A DNA stretch of 64,000 nucleotides from Acidobacteriota bacterium (lineage in GTDB: Bacteria > Acidobacteriota > Terriglobia > Acidiferrales > UBA7541), in NCBI GenBank assembly GCA_003223245.1, contig QHYI01000118.1:64664-128663 (forward strand). Direction: 5' to 3'. This document shows positions 19,537 to 29,657 of the stretch, in pieces. The notes under the pieces were generated by a model. That model saw nothing but the letters and a program-made list of their open reading frames with translations. It searched no databases and was not told the origin of the DNA. The translations under genes were made by a program, and so were the position numbers. The stretch's first letter is position 1. Each line of letters starts with the position of its first letter.

Positions 19537-20715
19537 ATGAGCGCGAACATTCTGGACATTCAAAGCGATTTGCGTAATGCCAAGCTTGATGGCTGGCTCT
19601 TTTACGATTTTCGGAGCCGGGATCCCATCGCGCAAACCATTTTGAACTTGCCCAACGGCATGCGCACGCGACGCTGGTATTACTTTGTGCCAGCCAATGG
19701 CGAACCGAAAAAACTGGTTCATAAGATCGAATCGGAATCGCTCGCGGCTTTGCCGGGCGACACGCTGTATTATGCGGCGCAAGACGAGCTGCATAAGAAT
19801 CTCAAGAGGATGTTGGGGCGCGCGAAAAAAGTGGCGATGCAGTATTCGCCGAAGAACGAAATTCCTTACGTCGCAATGGTGGATGCGGGGACTGTGGAGT
19901 TGGTGCGGGCCGCTGGAGCAAAAGTGGTGAGCTCCGCGGACCTGGTGCAGAAATACGAAGCCTGCTGGAGCGCCGAGCAGAAGGAGTCTCATTTTTCCGC
20001 TGGAGTGATCATCGACCGCATCGTCCGCGGGGCGTTTGAGCACGCGGCGAAATGCGTGCGCGAAAAGAAGCCGCTGACGGAATACGATTTGAAGCAGTGG
20101 ATCTTGAAGGAATTTGAAGCGGCGGGGATCTGGGCGGAAGAAGGACCGGACATTGCTGTGAACGCGCATGCGAGTGACCCGCATTACGGCCCGACGCCGC
20201 AGTCTGCAGCACCGATCCGCGAAGGCGATCTGCTGCTCCTCGATGTGTGGGGAAAGAAGAAAGCGGCGGGAAGCGTTTATTACGATGTGACCTGGATGGG
20301 CTATCTCGGCGCGAAAGTGCCGGAGAAATATGCGAAGATTTTTGCGGTAGTGCGTGAAGCACGCGACAAGGCCGTAGACTTGATCCGCACTCACGTTGCG
20401 AAAAAGAAACCGTTAGAGGGTTGGCAGGTAGACAAAGCGGCCCGCGGTGTCATCGAAAAAGCCAGATACGGCAAATATTTTTTTCATCGCACTGGCCACA
20501 GTATCGGCGAAAAAGTTCACGGCAATGGCGTGAACATGGATGGCCTCGAGACGCACGACGCGCGCCATTTGATTCCACATACCTGCAATTCGATTGAGCC
20601 AGGGATCTATCTACCGGAGTTTGGCGTGCGCAGCGAAGTGAATGTGTACATTGATGAAAAGGAAGCGCGCGTGACAGGCGCGGTGCAAAGCGAGATCCTG
20701 CCGTTGCTTGCGTAG
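19537..20715 (+). CDS. M24-family Xaa-Pro aminopeptidase-like peptidase
   Basis: M24 fold metal-site motifs DVWGKKKAAGSVYYDVTWMG, HRTGHSIGEKVHGNGVNMDG, EPGIY. Confidence 0.92.
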   Translation: MSANILDIQSDLRNAKLDGWLFYDFRSRDPIAQTILNLPNGMRTRRWYYFVPANGEPKKLVHKIESESLAALPGDTLYYAAQDELHKNLKRMLGRAKKVAMQYSPKNEIPYVAMVDAGTVELVRAAGAKVVSSADLVQKYEACWSAEQKESHFSAGVIIDRIVRGAFEHAAKCVREKKPLTEYDLKQWILKEFEAAGIWAEEGPDIAVNAHASDPHYGPTPQSAAPIREGDLLLLDVWGKKKAAGSVYYDVTWMGYLGAKVPEKYAKIFAVVREARDKAVDLIRTHVAKKKPLEGWQVDKAARGVIEKARYGKYFFHRTGHSIGEKVHGNGVNMDGLETHDARHLIPHTCNSIEPGIYLPEFGVRSEVNVYIDEKEARVTGAVQSEILPLLA

Positions 20716-20734
20716 TTTTGAAGAGGGAACAGGT

Positions 20735-21157
20735 ATGGCTGAAGAATCAACTTCATCCGAACCGGCAATCCGGCCAAAGGATTCCAAACACGAAACCAGG
20801 GCTGCCATTGTCGGCGTGGCAGCTTGGCTCGTGCCCGGTCTGGGGCACGCGCTGATGAAGATGTGGGGCCGCGCGGTGGTTTGTTTCTTGACCGTGGGCG
20901 TGCTCGTATGGGTCGGCGCTGGGATGCGCGGAAATCTTTTCGCCTCGAGAGGAAATGATGCATTCGGTTCGCTGAGATACCTTGCGGATCTCGGCACCGG
21001 TGGATTTTATTGGGTGGCCAAATCGCTGGAATCGAACGGCCCGGACGTGTCGCACGCGGACGGCGATTATGGAACAAGGTTTCTCGCCACCGCCGGAGTG
21101 TTCAATTTGCTGGCGGCGCTGCATGCTTACGAAATCGCGCGGGGTCGCAAAGCATGA
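20735..21157 (+). CDS. Small membrane protein (DUF6677-like)
   Basis: AWLVPGLGHALMKMWGRAVVCFLTVGVLVWVGAGMRGNLF. Confidence 0.7.
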   Translation: MAEESTSSEPAIRPKDSKHETRAAIVGVAAWLVPGLGHALMKMWGRAVVCFLTVGVLVWVGAGMRGNLFASRGNDAFGSLRYLADLGTGGFYWVAKSLESNGPDVSHADGDYGTRFLATAGVFNLLAALHAYEIARGRKA

Positions 21158-21402
21158 TGGCCCTAATGACCACGACCGTGAACGCCGCGATGGCGATTGG
21201 GTTGACCATGATTGCGTCGATGGTGCTTAAGCTCAGCCATTTGCAAGCTATGGTCCTCTTCGCTCTGGTGATTTCGGTTGCGTTCGGATTCCTGGGTCGC
21301 CGCCGGCCCATGGAACGCTTGAAGTACATCCTTTGGACGCTGCTTCTGTTTCTCTTGATTGGCGTGGGCATCGGCTGGGCCATGTATCCCTTCTCCCACT
21401 GA
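21154..21402 (+). CDS. Small membrane protein whose 3' end is duplicated at 38.5 kb
   Basis: 82 aa, MMALMTTTVNAAMAIGLTMIASMVLKLSH...GWAMYPFSH; ATGA overlap with upstream gene. Confidence 0.75.
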   Translation: MMALMTTTVNAAMAIGLTMIASMVLKLSHLQAMVLFALVISVAFGFLGRRRPMERLKYILWTLLLFLLIGVGIGWAMYPFSH

Positions 21403-21425
21403 ACGTCTTGCCGGGAACAGTTCCG
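21287..21425 (+). repeat. Direct repeat copy L (3' end of the small membrane-protein gene plus downstream bases)
   Basis: GATTCCTGGGTCGCCGcCGGCCCATGGAACGCTTGAAGTAcATCCTTTGG...CACTGAACGtCTTGccGGgAACAGTTCCG; matches 38506-38637. Confidence 0.9.
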
Positions 21426-21982
21426 GGTCGAAAGCGTCACGCCACACCCTGTCACTGCCCATCACAGCGTGCCCGATGCCGCAATTCGCCCCAGGTAAGC
21501 GTCGAAATTATTCACCCACCCTGTGCTTGGAACGAGCTGAGAATTCCCCGCATGCGGCTTGAAACCTGTGTAGCGGATTTGAAACAGTCCATTCAAATAT
21601 AGCGAGAACTCCCTTTCCGAGGAGCGCATAGAACGCGTGGGTCTGCAGGTTCCCAAGGTGTTTCGGTGGCAGGCTACGACGATATCTCGCTGGCTAGCTG
21701 ACAGATCCTCAATTAACCACTATCAGAATCCCGAGAACTTCTTCTGCCTTCTGCGAGTTCGCAAACAGTTTCAGTATTCCTCAACCAAATCTTTTGAAAA
21801 TCGGGTTTGAAACCCAAATTCAAATTGCAGATGGTGGTAATCGACAAGTTCCCATTTCTAGTGATGCGCAGAGGGAAACCCGCCCTCGCAGCAAAATATT
21901 GCGATAGCGCGGAGAGAAGATTCTTAGATTTTACGCTTGACAGTGGAAAGGTCGGCGCGAATAATGCAAAACCATTAGGGAC

Positions 21983-21994
21983 GTAAACGCTTAC
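21983..21994. promoter_or_regulatory. Candidate LacI-type operator upstream of the TonB receptor
   Basis: GTAAACGCTTAC fits GTAAnCGnTTAC; same motif at 31854. Confidence 0.5.
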
Positions 21995-22064
21995 CTAGCT
22001 TGCGTTCCGAGGGTGGAGAACCTTCCTGGAATTCAGTCTTTTGGGGACCTTCGAGGTGATAACA

Positions 22065-25000
22065 ATGTGGTGGAAACCAGCTAGCTCGACAACCTTTCGT
22101 TTTGGGTATTTGCTGGCGTTATGTCTAGGCGTGCTTTTGATGTCTATTTCTGTGCGTGCCCAGATTGGCAATGCGACCTTGGGTGGAACTGTTATGGACC
22201 CGTCCGGTGCTGCGGTGGCCAACGCCGAACTGACGCTGACGAATAAGGCCACCGGGTTCGAAATGAAAGTTACGTCCAACGAGAGGGGCGAATATACGTT
22301 CCGCAATGTAACCCCGGCTACCTACGATCTAAGAGTTGTGAAAACCGGATTTCAAAACTACATCCAGAAAGATATCGAATTGACGATCAACCAGTCCGGG
22401 CACGCTGACGTTTCGTTAAGGCTTGGGGCCAAGACGGAAACGGTCACGGTGGAGGGTGAGAACACTCTCATTAACTACGACAACGGAACGTTGCAAGGGG
22501 GAATTGATCCTGAGACCGTCAAGGATCTGCCACTCATCGTATCGGGCAAACCAAGGTCTTCTGCCAGTTTCGCCGTGCTTCTGCCCGGAGTGTCCACTGG
22601 CAACAGTAATGAGGCATTTAACGCGCGGATTAACGGCGGGCTGCAGTCCGGCGACGAGGCGCTCCTGGACGGCGCAACTATGCAGGAAGGCTTTATGAGC
22701 CAGAGTGGCATGGTCTCGATCCAGGGCGACTTTCAAATGTCCCCGGACATGGTGCAAGAGGTCAAGGTTCTTACCTCGGACTATGCTCCCGAATACGGCT
22801 CATCTGCATCGGGACAAATCACAATGGTGAGCAAGTCCGGCGGTAGCACGTATCACGGAGCGGCGTTTGAATATGCTCGCAACAAATCCTTCAATGCGGC
22901 TCCCTGGAATGCAACTTGCAGCAGTCCAGGTTGCGACCGACGTCCGCCGGATGTCGAGCACGACTTCGGGGCAAACGTTGGAGGTCCTGTTAAGATTCCG
23001 TACCTTTACCACGGGACTTCCAAGCATCATTCGTTTTTCTATTTCGACTGGGAAGCCTTTCACCAGGCAGGCGGTTCGAACGTTCCTACTCTTTCAATCC
23101 CTTCGATGCTCGAGCGAAGCGGGGACTACACGGACTGGAAGGACAGCAAAGGCCAACTGATTCCTGTTTATATGCCCGGCAATGCCAGCGCAGCGTGTCA
23201 AGCTGCCGCCGGAGTTGGACCAGGCCAGCAATTCCCCGGCAACAAGATCCCTTCGAATTGTTTCAGCCAAATTGCCGTTGCCTATCTGGCGAAAATGCCG
23301 CAGCCAACAAACGCTCAGCCGTTCAACAATTACACCCTTTCCAAGCCGGTCCCGGACTCATTGGTCTCCAACAGCAATGTTTTCATGACCCGTATTGACC
23401 ATAACTATGGCGATAAGGACCATTTCTATTTCTTCTGGTGGCGCCAGTTTACGGGCTACAACACGGCGACTGAGCTTCCCCCGATTATCTCCACGGAGTC
23501 GCCGACAAGACCGCAGAACTCGCCGATTGCCCGTTTTAATTGGGAGCACACGTTCTCAACAACGATGACCAACCACCTGACTCTGGGGTACCTGAACCGC
23601 AATGAGGGCTACGGCTCCGAGCCGCAGATCCTGAACGCGGCGAAAGCCGGAACACTGCCGCTGGTGGCAGGAGCAGCGGGGAGCAACTCGCTGCCTCAAT
23701 TTACTTTCACGACCTTCCATCAGATTTCGAACAGCACTGGGCCCCCAGCGGGGAATGTCACGACTCGTCCGACTTGGGACCTGAACGACACCGCAAACAA
23801 AACTCTTGGCCATCATACGATTACCTTTGGTTTCGACTGGCGAAACATCCAGGGCAACATTCACCAGCACACCAATCAGGCAGGTTCGTATAATTTCAGC
23901 GGCTCGGCTACAGCCATACCTAGCCTCAATAGCGGCGCCCCTGTGGCGGATTTCCTGCTCGGGGCGGTCACGGGTGGTTCCGTAGACCGCCGAACGGTCA
24001 GCGCCTGGTACCCTCGTCAGAATTCCTGGGCGCTGCATGTCAACGATTCCTGGAAGGTGACCACAAAATTCACCGCGAATTTCGGCATGCGGTGGGATTA
24101 CTTTTCGCCATCGCATGAGAAATACAATCATCTTTCGTTCTTCGATCCCACAGGTACGAATCCCGACGGAATACCAGGCAGTTTGGCTTTTGCAGGTAAC
24201 GGTTCGGCGTGCCAACCTGCTTGTTACGGAGCGGAATACCCGGAAAAGGCCTGGCGCAAGGGTTTTGCTCCTCGTTTGAGTATCGCCTACGCCTACGACC
24301 CAAAGACCGTTGTTCGAGCCGGTTACGGCGTTTTCTTTACGCAAGCATTCTACCCAGGCTGGGGCGGAGGGATTTCGCTTGACGGGTACAACCTAAATCA
24401 GTCCTTCGGCACGCTCAAGGACCCGACGACAAATCAAAACGACCCCACTTTCTACCTCGACAACGGAGTCCCGGTGCCCGCGCAGACGCCGCCATTTATC
24501 ACGGGTTCCTTCGACAACGGTCACGGCATCCTTTATCGCCCCTTGGATGCCAACCGGCGGTCCTATTCCCAACAATGGAACCTGACCATTGAACGGCAAC
24601 TTCCACAGAATGTTTTCCTGAGCGTGGCTTATGTAGGAAACAAGGGCTCGCGGTTGCCGTCGAGTTTGAACCCGATCAACGTCCTGAATCCCTTCGATCC
24701 AAAGATTCAAGCGCTTTACGCGAACACAACCCCCATTGACCCATCGTGCGCTACCGGCAATCCGGCAGCGGGGGCCAATTGCAGTTACGTGCCTGAGTTA
24801 AACGTTCCGTTTACTTCAGACAACCAGACTCTCTTCGGCGTTATGCCACCATACCCTGGGTGGATCGCAGAACTCAACGCAGCGGGGAATTGCTCTCCGA
24901 CTGTTGGGCAGGCCCTTCTTCCATTTCCGCAGTACTGCGATAAGCTCCAAGGACTCAATGAGAATCATGGAAGCTCCATCTACCATTCCTTCCAGTTGAA

Positions 25001-25805
25001 GTTCGAGAAGCGCTACAGCCAAGGCTTGTACATGTTGGTGGCCTATACCAACTCGAAACTCCTCACGGATGCTGCGGACAATACGCAACGTGACGCCTCG
25101 ACGTGGAACGCCTCGCAAGGAGTGATCTCGCCCTATGAAGAGAAGCGAAATCGTTCCCTGGCTCCGGATGATGTTCCGCAAACTCTTTCCGCAGCTTTCG
25201 TTTACGAGTTGCCTTTCGGCCGAGGGAAGCACTACTTGAGCGGCAGCGGCGGCCTCGATCGCGTGGTCGGCGGCTGGCAGATTAGCCCGATCATCCGTTA
25301 CTCGAAAGGTACGCCATTCTGGATCCGTTCCGGAGCTTGCCTCACCTCCTACACTGGACAAGGATGTTTGCCGGGACGCATTTCTGGAGCGAAGCCTTTC
25401 TTGCAAGATCCCAGTAATTTCGATCCCAGCAAGGGGGCGCTCCTCAACGCAGCCGCGTTCGAGCCACTCACTTCTTTTGAGCCGACGGGAGCGTGTCCAG
25501 GCTGCACAGGAGTTTTTGGGTACACCGGCACAGGCCCGCGCATCTTCGGTTTCCGAGGGCCGAACTACAAGAACGTGGACTTTGCAATTACCAAGAACAC
25601 CCGGTTGAATGAGCGGCTCAACCTCGTTTTCCGCGCAGAGTTTTACAACGCCTTCAACCTACATATGTTCGTCAACGATGGCAATTTCACCATTTCGGGA
25701 GGGAATGCTTTCGACACGGATATAAGCTCGACCAGCTTTGGTCAATGGACAGGCAACGTCAGTGCGCCACGAAGAATTCAGTTGGGCGCAAGAATCGAAT
25801 TCTGA
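22065..25805 (+). CDS. Oar-like TonB-dependent receptor with N-terminal carboxypeptidase-regulatory-like domain
   Basis: ATLGGTVMDPSGAAVANAELTLTNKATGFEMKVTSNERGEYTFRNVTPATYDLRV; SASGQITMVSKSGGSTYHGAAFEYARNKSFNAA; C-terminal beta-barrel ending in F. Confidence 0.95.
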   Translation: MWWKPASSTTFRFGYLLALCLGVLLMSISVRAQIGNATLGGTVMDPSGAAVANAELTLTNKATGFEMKVTSNERGEYTFRNVTPATYDLRVVKTGFQNYIQKDIELTINQSGHADVSLRLGAKTETVTVEGENTLINYDNGTLQGGIDPETVKDLPLIVSGKPRSSASFAVLLPGVSTGNSNEAFNARINGGLQSGDEALLDGATMQEGFMSQSGMVSIQGDFQMSPDMVQEVKVLTSDYAPEYGSSASGQITMVSKSGGSTYHGAAFEYARNKSFNAAPWNATCSSPGCDRRPPDVEHDFGANVGGPVKIPYLYHGTSKHHSFFYFDWEAFHQAGGSNVPTLSIPSMLERSGDYTDWKDSKGQLIPVYMPGNASAACQAAAGVGPGQQFPGNKIPSNCFSQIAVAYLAKMPQPTNAQPFNNYTLSKPVPDSLVSNSNVFMTRIDHNYGDKDHFYFFWWRQFTGYNTATELPPIISTESPTRPQNSPIARFNWEHTFSTTMTNHLTLGYLNRNEGYGSEPQILNAAKAGTLPLVAGAAGSNSLPQFTFTTFHQISNSTGPPAGNVTTRPTWDLNDTANKTLGHHTITFGFDWRNIQGNIHQHTNQAGSYNFSGSATAIPSLNSGAPVADFLLGAVTGGSVDRRTVSAWYPRQNSWALHVNDSWKVTTKFTANFGMRWDYFSPSHEKYNHLSFFDPTGTNPDGIPGSLAFAGNGSACQPACYGAEYPEKAWRKGFAPRLSIAYAYDPKTVVRAGYGVFFTQAFYPGWGGGISLDGYNLNQSFGTLKDPTTNQNDPTFYLDNGVPVPAQTPPFITGSFDNGHGILYRPLDANRRSYSQQWNLTIERQLPQNVFLSVAYVGNKGSRLPSSLNPINVLNPFDPKIQALYANTTPIDPSCATGNPAAGANCSYVPELNVPFTSDNQTLFGVMPPYPGWIAELNAAGNCSPTVGQALLPFPQYCDKLQGLNENHGSSIYHSFQLKFEKRYSQGLYMLVAYTNSKLLTDAADNTQRDASTWNASQGVISPYEEKRNRSLAPDDVPQTLSAAFVYELPFGRGKHYLSGSGGLDRVVGGWQISPIIRYSKGTPFWIRSGACLTSYTGQGCLPGRISGAKPFLQDPSNFDPSKGALLNAAAFEPLTSFEPTGACPGCTGVFGYTGTGPRIFGFRGPNYKNVDFAITKNTRLNERLNLVFRAEFYNAFNLHMFVNDGNFTISGGNAFDTDISSTSFGQWTGNVSAPRRIQLGARIEF

Positions 25806-25839
25806 AAAGCGGGCACGCTAATACACTCCAAAACGACCG

Positions 25840-25873
25840 GCGCCCCGATGAAAAGTCGGGGCGCGGTTTTTTT
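25840..25873 (+). terminator. Rho-independent terminator
   Basis: GCGCCCCGA-TGAAAAG-TCGGGGCGC then GG and TTTTTTT, 35 bp after the receptor stop codon. Confidence 0.88.
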
Positions 25874-25936
25874 GGCGAAGTTTTCGAGCGGAAATTCACA
25901 CAGACAATTTCAGGTGACGGCTTCAATGGCCTCCGG

Positions 25937-27001
25937 CTACTGTGGTTCTTGTTCAGTCGCTCGCGCAGCTTGCGCTTCACTGGCTTTCCTTAGCTCTTGA
26001 AAGCGGCCAATTTCCGATCTCGAAAGCGGTTCGTTTCCCAGCCGATGGTAGATTTTGCCAAGCAGATAATGCGGTTCGGGATACTCCGGGGCCAGTGTGA
26101 CGGCAGTTTTAAGGGACTCGGCAGCCGATTGATATGCCCCTTGCATCTCAAGAACCCGGCCAAGCTGATAGTGCGCCTGAGGAAGCCGTGAATCGTATTC
26201 GATCGCTTCGCGAAGATTTTTCTCGGCCTCGGGCAACTGATTTAGGGCAATCAACGAAATGGCCAAATCCACATGGGGCCAGGGAGAAGGCTTTGGCAGC
26301 AGCCGGTTCAGATATACCGCCTGGTTATAGTTTTTGACCGCCTCTTCAAATTTACCCAGGTAATCAAAGCACAACCCCAAAGTGTCGTAAGCACGCGCCA
26401 TCTTAGGGTCCAGCGCGATAACTCTTTGCAATCGGGTGACGGCCGAATTGTAATTACGCTCGTCATAATCCAAACGCCCGAGCCAATACAAGAAAAACGG
26501 ATTTTGCGGTTGTGCCGCTGCGAGCTTCTCTAATTCCGGGCGAGCCCAATCGCGCCGGTTGAGCTTGATGTAGGCCATTGCCAGAGTGAACCGGCTCCGT
26601 TCGTCGAGTGGGGCAATGGCTTCGGCTTTTTTCCAGGCGATGACGGCGTTCGCGTAATGACCATCGAGGAAGAAAACTCCGGCGGCGATAGCGAGCAATT
26701 TTGCCGAACGCAGCGACTTCGGATCGCGTTCAACTTCTTCAAGCAAAATCTTTTCCGCGGCGGCATAGTCGCGCGCGTGAATGGCCCTCTCTATCTCCGC
26801 CTGACGAGCTGTTTCCATCTGCAAATCGGACAGTTGGCCTGAGAGAGTGGATGACCAGGGATCGTCTTGCTGTGGCACAGGGACTTGAGCGCGGACAAAC
26901 GATGTCAGGCACAAGGCAACTGCCGGCAGAGTGATAGCTCGCTTCTTTACCTTCCGCACAGTGTGCCAATCAAGGTGCTGAGCCAGCTTTTGCATTTTCA
27001 A
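25937..27001 (-). CDS. TPR-repeat protein
   Basis: Repeated LGLCFDYLGKFEEAVKNYNQAVYLN-type motifs. Confidence 0.88.
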   Translation of the reverse strand: MKMQKLAQHLDWHTVRKVKKRAITLPAVALCLTSFVRAQVPVPQQDDPWSSTLSGQLSDLQMETARQAEIERAIHARDYAAAEKILLEEVERDPKSLRSAKLLAIAAGVFFLDGHYANAVIAWKKAEAIAPLDERSRFTLAMAYIKLNRRDWARPELEKLAAAQPQNPFFLYWLGRLDYDERNYNSAVTRLQRVIALDPKMARAYDTLGLCFDYLGKFEEAVKNYNQAVYLNRLLPKPSPWPHVDLAISLIALNQLPEAEKNLREAIEYDSRLPQAHYQLGRVLEMQGAYQSAAESLKTAVTLAPEYPEPHYLLGKIYHRLGNEPLSRSEIGRFQELRKASEAQAARATEQEPQ

Positions 27002-27860
27002 TCTTTGTCTTCAACTCCGCGGCGGCCTTACTCTCCGGCACGAGTTTCAGCTCTGCGTCAATTTCCGCAAGCGCTTGGTCGAATTTCTTTTGTTCCAGAA
27101 GAATTGTGCTGATAGCCAGGTGAACGTCGGGCAGTTTCGGGTCCGCATCCAAGGCGCGTTGAAAGGCCTCAAGCGCCAAATCATATTTTCCCTGAGCTAC
27201 ATACTCCTGTCCGAGACCTTGTTGCAAGCGAGCGGACTTGGGGTCAATTCGCGCTATCCGCTGATAGGACCAACCGGAAAGCCTCATCCAGCCTTTGCCC
27301 ATCTGATAAGCGTATTCCGGGTCGTGCGGAGCCATTTCAACGAGTTTCTGGAGTTGCTGCGCGGCGGAAAGCCAGTTCTCCGAAGCTTCATAAGCCTTCG
27401 CTAGTTCAAGACGGGCCTGCGGTTGTTCGGGCATCAATTTGACGGCGCGCTCCAGTTCGCGGACGGCTTCCGTGTTTTTTCCAAGCGCCAGAAGGCTGGC
27501 TCCGAGCAATAGCCGTGACGGACCATAAGCCGGTTGGAGGGCCAATGCCTCGCGAAACCTCTGGACGGCCTCCAAATGCCGGTTGCGCATCTGGGCGATG
27601 ACGCCCAGGTTGTGATAGACGAGCGGATGTTTGGCTCCATGCCGAAGAGCGCTCAAGAAAATCCTTTCTGCCCTGTCAAGATCGCCAGATTTCAGCGCTT
27701 CTATGCCGGGAGCCACCTGGGTTTCGAGTGAAGGCAGCGGATTCTCCTGCGCAAAGGAGAGTGTTGGCGCGCTGAAAAGCAGCAGGAGGAGGATGTAGCC
27801 GTGCAAGCTCTTCAAAAAAAGGGTTTGCAAGCTGCGTGGACTTGATTCGCTTCTTCGCAT
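26970..27860 (-). CDS. Secreted TPR-repeat protein
   Basis: YHNLGVIAQMRNRHLEAVQRFREALALQPAYG; hydrophobic N-terminus; 32-nt overlap with next gene. Confidence 0.87.
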   Translation of the reverse strand: MRRSESSPRSLQTLFLKSLHGYILLLLLFSAPTLSFAQENPLPSLETQVAPGIEALKSGDLDRAERIFLSALRHGAKHPLVYHNLGVIAQMRNRHLEAVQRFREALALQPAYGPSRLLLGASLLALGKNTEAVRELERAVKLMPEQPQARLELAKAYEASENWLSAAQQLQKLVEMAPHDPEYAYQMGKGWMRLSGWSYQRIARIDPKSARLQQGLGQEYVAQGKYDLALEAFQRALDADPKLPDVHLAISTILLEQKKFDQALAEIDAELKLVPESKAAAELKTKIENAKAGSAP

Positions 27861-28040
27861 TCTCAGTCATCTGAGAGCAGTGGTCATCCGATCAAAAGCA
27901 CTCTCAGACTTCTATTCCTTCCGGTTCGCAGGTGCATTCCAGACACAAATAGTATAAGACAGCGGAAGACGAGCCCTGTCCAATGTATCAATCAGGGGTC
28001 ATGGATCGTTGCTCCAAACTTCACCATACCCTGTGAGAGA

Positions 28041-29657
28041 ATGGGCCCGGTGGCTCTGATGCGATCGCGCTTCTCGATCCCAGTGATGTCTATGGCCGTT
28101 CTCTTGTGTCCGCATCTTCTGCGCTCAGCGCACTCACGGCAGCGGCAAACCAGCACCAGAGATCAAGAAATTCTGCTGATCCAACAGTTGATCCAGGAAC
28201 ACGATCTCCAAAAGGCGCGCTTTGAGCTGGCAAAGGCTGCTAACCAGTATCCAGCCGATGCGGGCTTCGACAATTTGCTAGGCATCGTCGAGGCACAGCA
28301 AGGCAATTACGTCGCAGCCGAAAAAAGCCTTCGCCGGGCCATCACGAGGGATCCGAAGTTCACCGGGGCCTACCTTAACCTTGGGCGGCTGTATCAAGAG
28401 AACGCCACGGCCGACCCACAAGCGGTGCGTAAAGCGATCGAAGTTTATAGGCGAGTGCTCGAATATGACGCAGCAAATGGCGAAGCGCTGTATCAGAGTG
28501 CCGCCCTTTTGCTGCGACAAGGTCGGTATCAGGAGTCACTTAATTACGTTTCACGCCTTCCCGCGCAAGACCAGACGAGCGCGCAGAGCTTGTCCATCCG
28601 TTGCGCCGATTACGCTGGACTGTCGGACCGCAAAGGCGCCGACGACGCAGCCGCACAGTTAATGGGCGCTTCGGACCTTTCCGAGCCGGACGCCCAGCAA
28701 GCCTTGTTAGGGCTAACACCCGGCAAGCGCGCCGACCTGATTGTCACCTTGCTAGAGAATCTGCAAGAGCGCCAGCCACTCAGTTCAGTTTCGCTGGAGT
28801 CACTCGGCTTAGCTTACGAACATTTGAACAGGCTTGTAGAAGCGCGGGCAGCTCTGGAGAAGTCTTTCGCTAATGGAAAGCCGAAGGTTGCGTTGCTTTT
28901 GGAATTGGCACGCGTTGCCCGGCTCCAAAAAGACTATCAGGGGGCCCTTGGTTACCTGGCGCACGCGCGAGACCTGGAGCCCGGCAATGCAAGTTTGCAT
29001 TACTACTTTGGCCTTGTGTGCGTGGATTTGAGCCTTATTGCGGAAGCCCGAGACTCGTTTGCAAAAGCCGTCGAGCTCGAACCGGAGAATGCAGATTACA
29101 ACTATGCAATGGGAGCAGCCTCTGCCTTCCGGCAAGACCCGGCGGAGGCCGTTCCGTACTTCGAAAAATATCTTAAACTGAAACCGCAGGATCCACGCGG
29201 CAAGCTGGCTCTGGGTGCCGCACTTTTTCGGGCCAAAGATTACGAACATGCCCTTCCTTGGCTGAAGCAATCCGCAGGAAGATCCGAAACGGCCACCAGA
29301 GCTCATTATTATTTGGGTGCGATTGCCTTGGAAGAGGACCGGCAGGACGAAGCTTTCCTAGAGCTGCAAGAAGCGTTGAAAGCCAAGCCGGATTTTCCGG
29401 ACGCGCTGGCTGAGCTCGGCCGGTGGTATCTAAACCGCAAAGACTACCGACAAGCGGAGAAACAGATTCAACTAGCATTAAAGATTGAGCCGGACCACTA
29501 TGCCGCAAACTTCTACCTCTTGATGCTCTACACTCGTACGAAGGATGCGAAACAAGTGGCGCAAGCCAAGCGTTTCGATGAGCTAAAGAAATTACTGGCG
29601 GAAAAAAATCAGGAATTTCTGCGCATTGTTGAAGTACGTCCATTTGAAACTCCATGA
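28041..29657 (+). CDS. TPR-repeat protein
   Basis: Multiple TPR motifs, e.g. LGLAYEHLNRLVEARAALEKSFANG, LHYYFGLVCVDLSLIAEARDSFAKAVELEPEN. Confidence 0.9.
   Translation: MGPVALMRSRFSIPVMSMAVLLCPHLLRSAHSRQRQTSTRDQEILLIQQLIQEHDLQKARFELAKAANQYPADAGFDNLLGIVEAQQGNYVAAEKSLRRAITRDPKFTGAYLNLGRLYQENATADPQAVRKAIEVYRRVLEYDAANGEALYQSAALLLRQGRYQESLNYVSRLPAQDQTSAQSLSIRCADYAGLSDRKGADDAAAQLMGASDLSEPDAQQALLGLTPGKRADLIVTLLENLQERQPLSSVSLESLGLAYEHLNRLVEARAALEKSFANGKPKVALLLELARVARLQKDYQGALGYLAHARDLEPGNASLHYYFGLVCVDLSLIAEARDSFAKAVELEPENADYNYAMGAASAFRQDPAEAVPYFEKYLKLKPQDPRGKLALGAALFRAKDYEHALPWLKQSAGRSETATRAHYYLGAIALEEDRQDEAFLELQEALKAKPDFPDALAELGRWYLNRKDYRQAEKQIQLALKIEPDHYAANFYLLMLYTRTKDAKQVAQAKRFDELKKLLAEKNQEFLRIVEVRPFETP

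Noticed and set aside
19186-20394. 402-aa minus-strand ORF
   Set aside because: Antisense shadow of YggU and the M24 peptidase genes, which have clear motifs on the plus strand.
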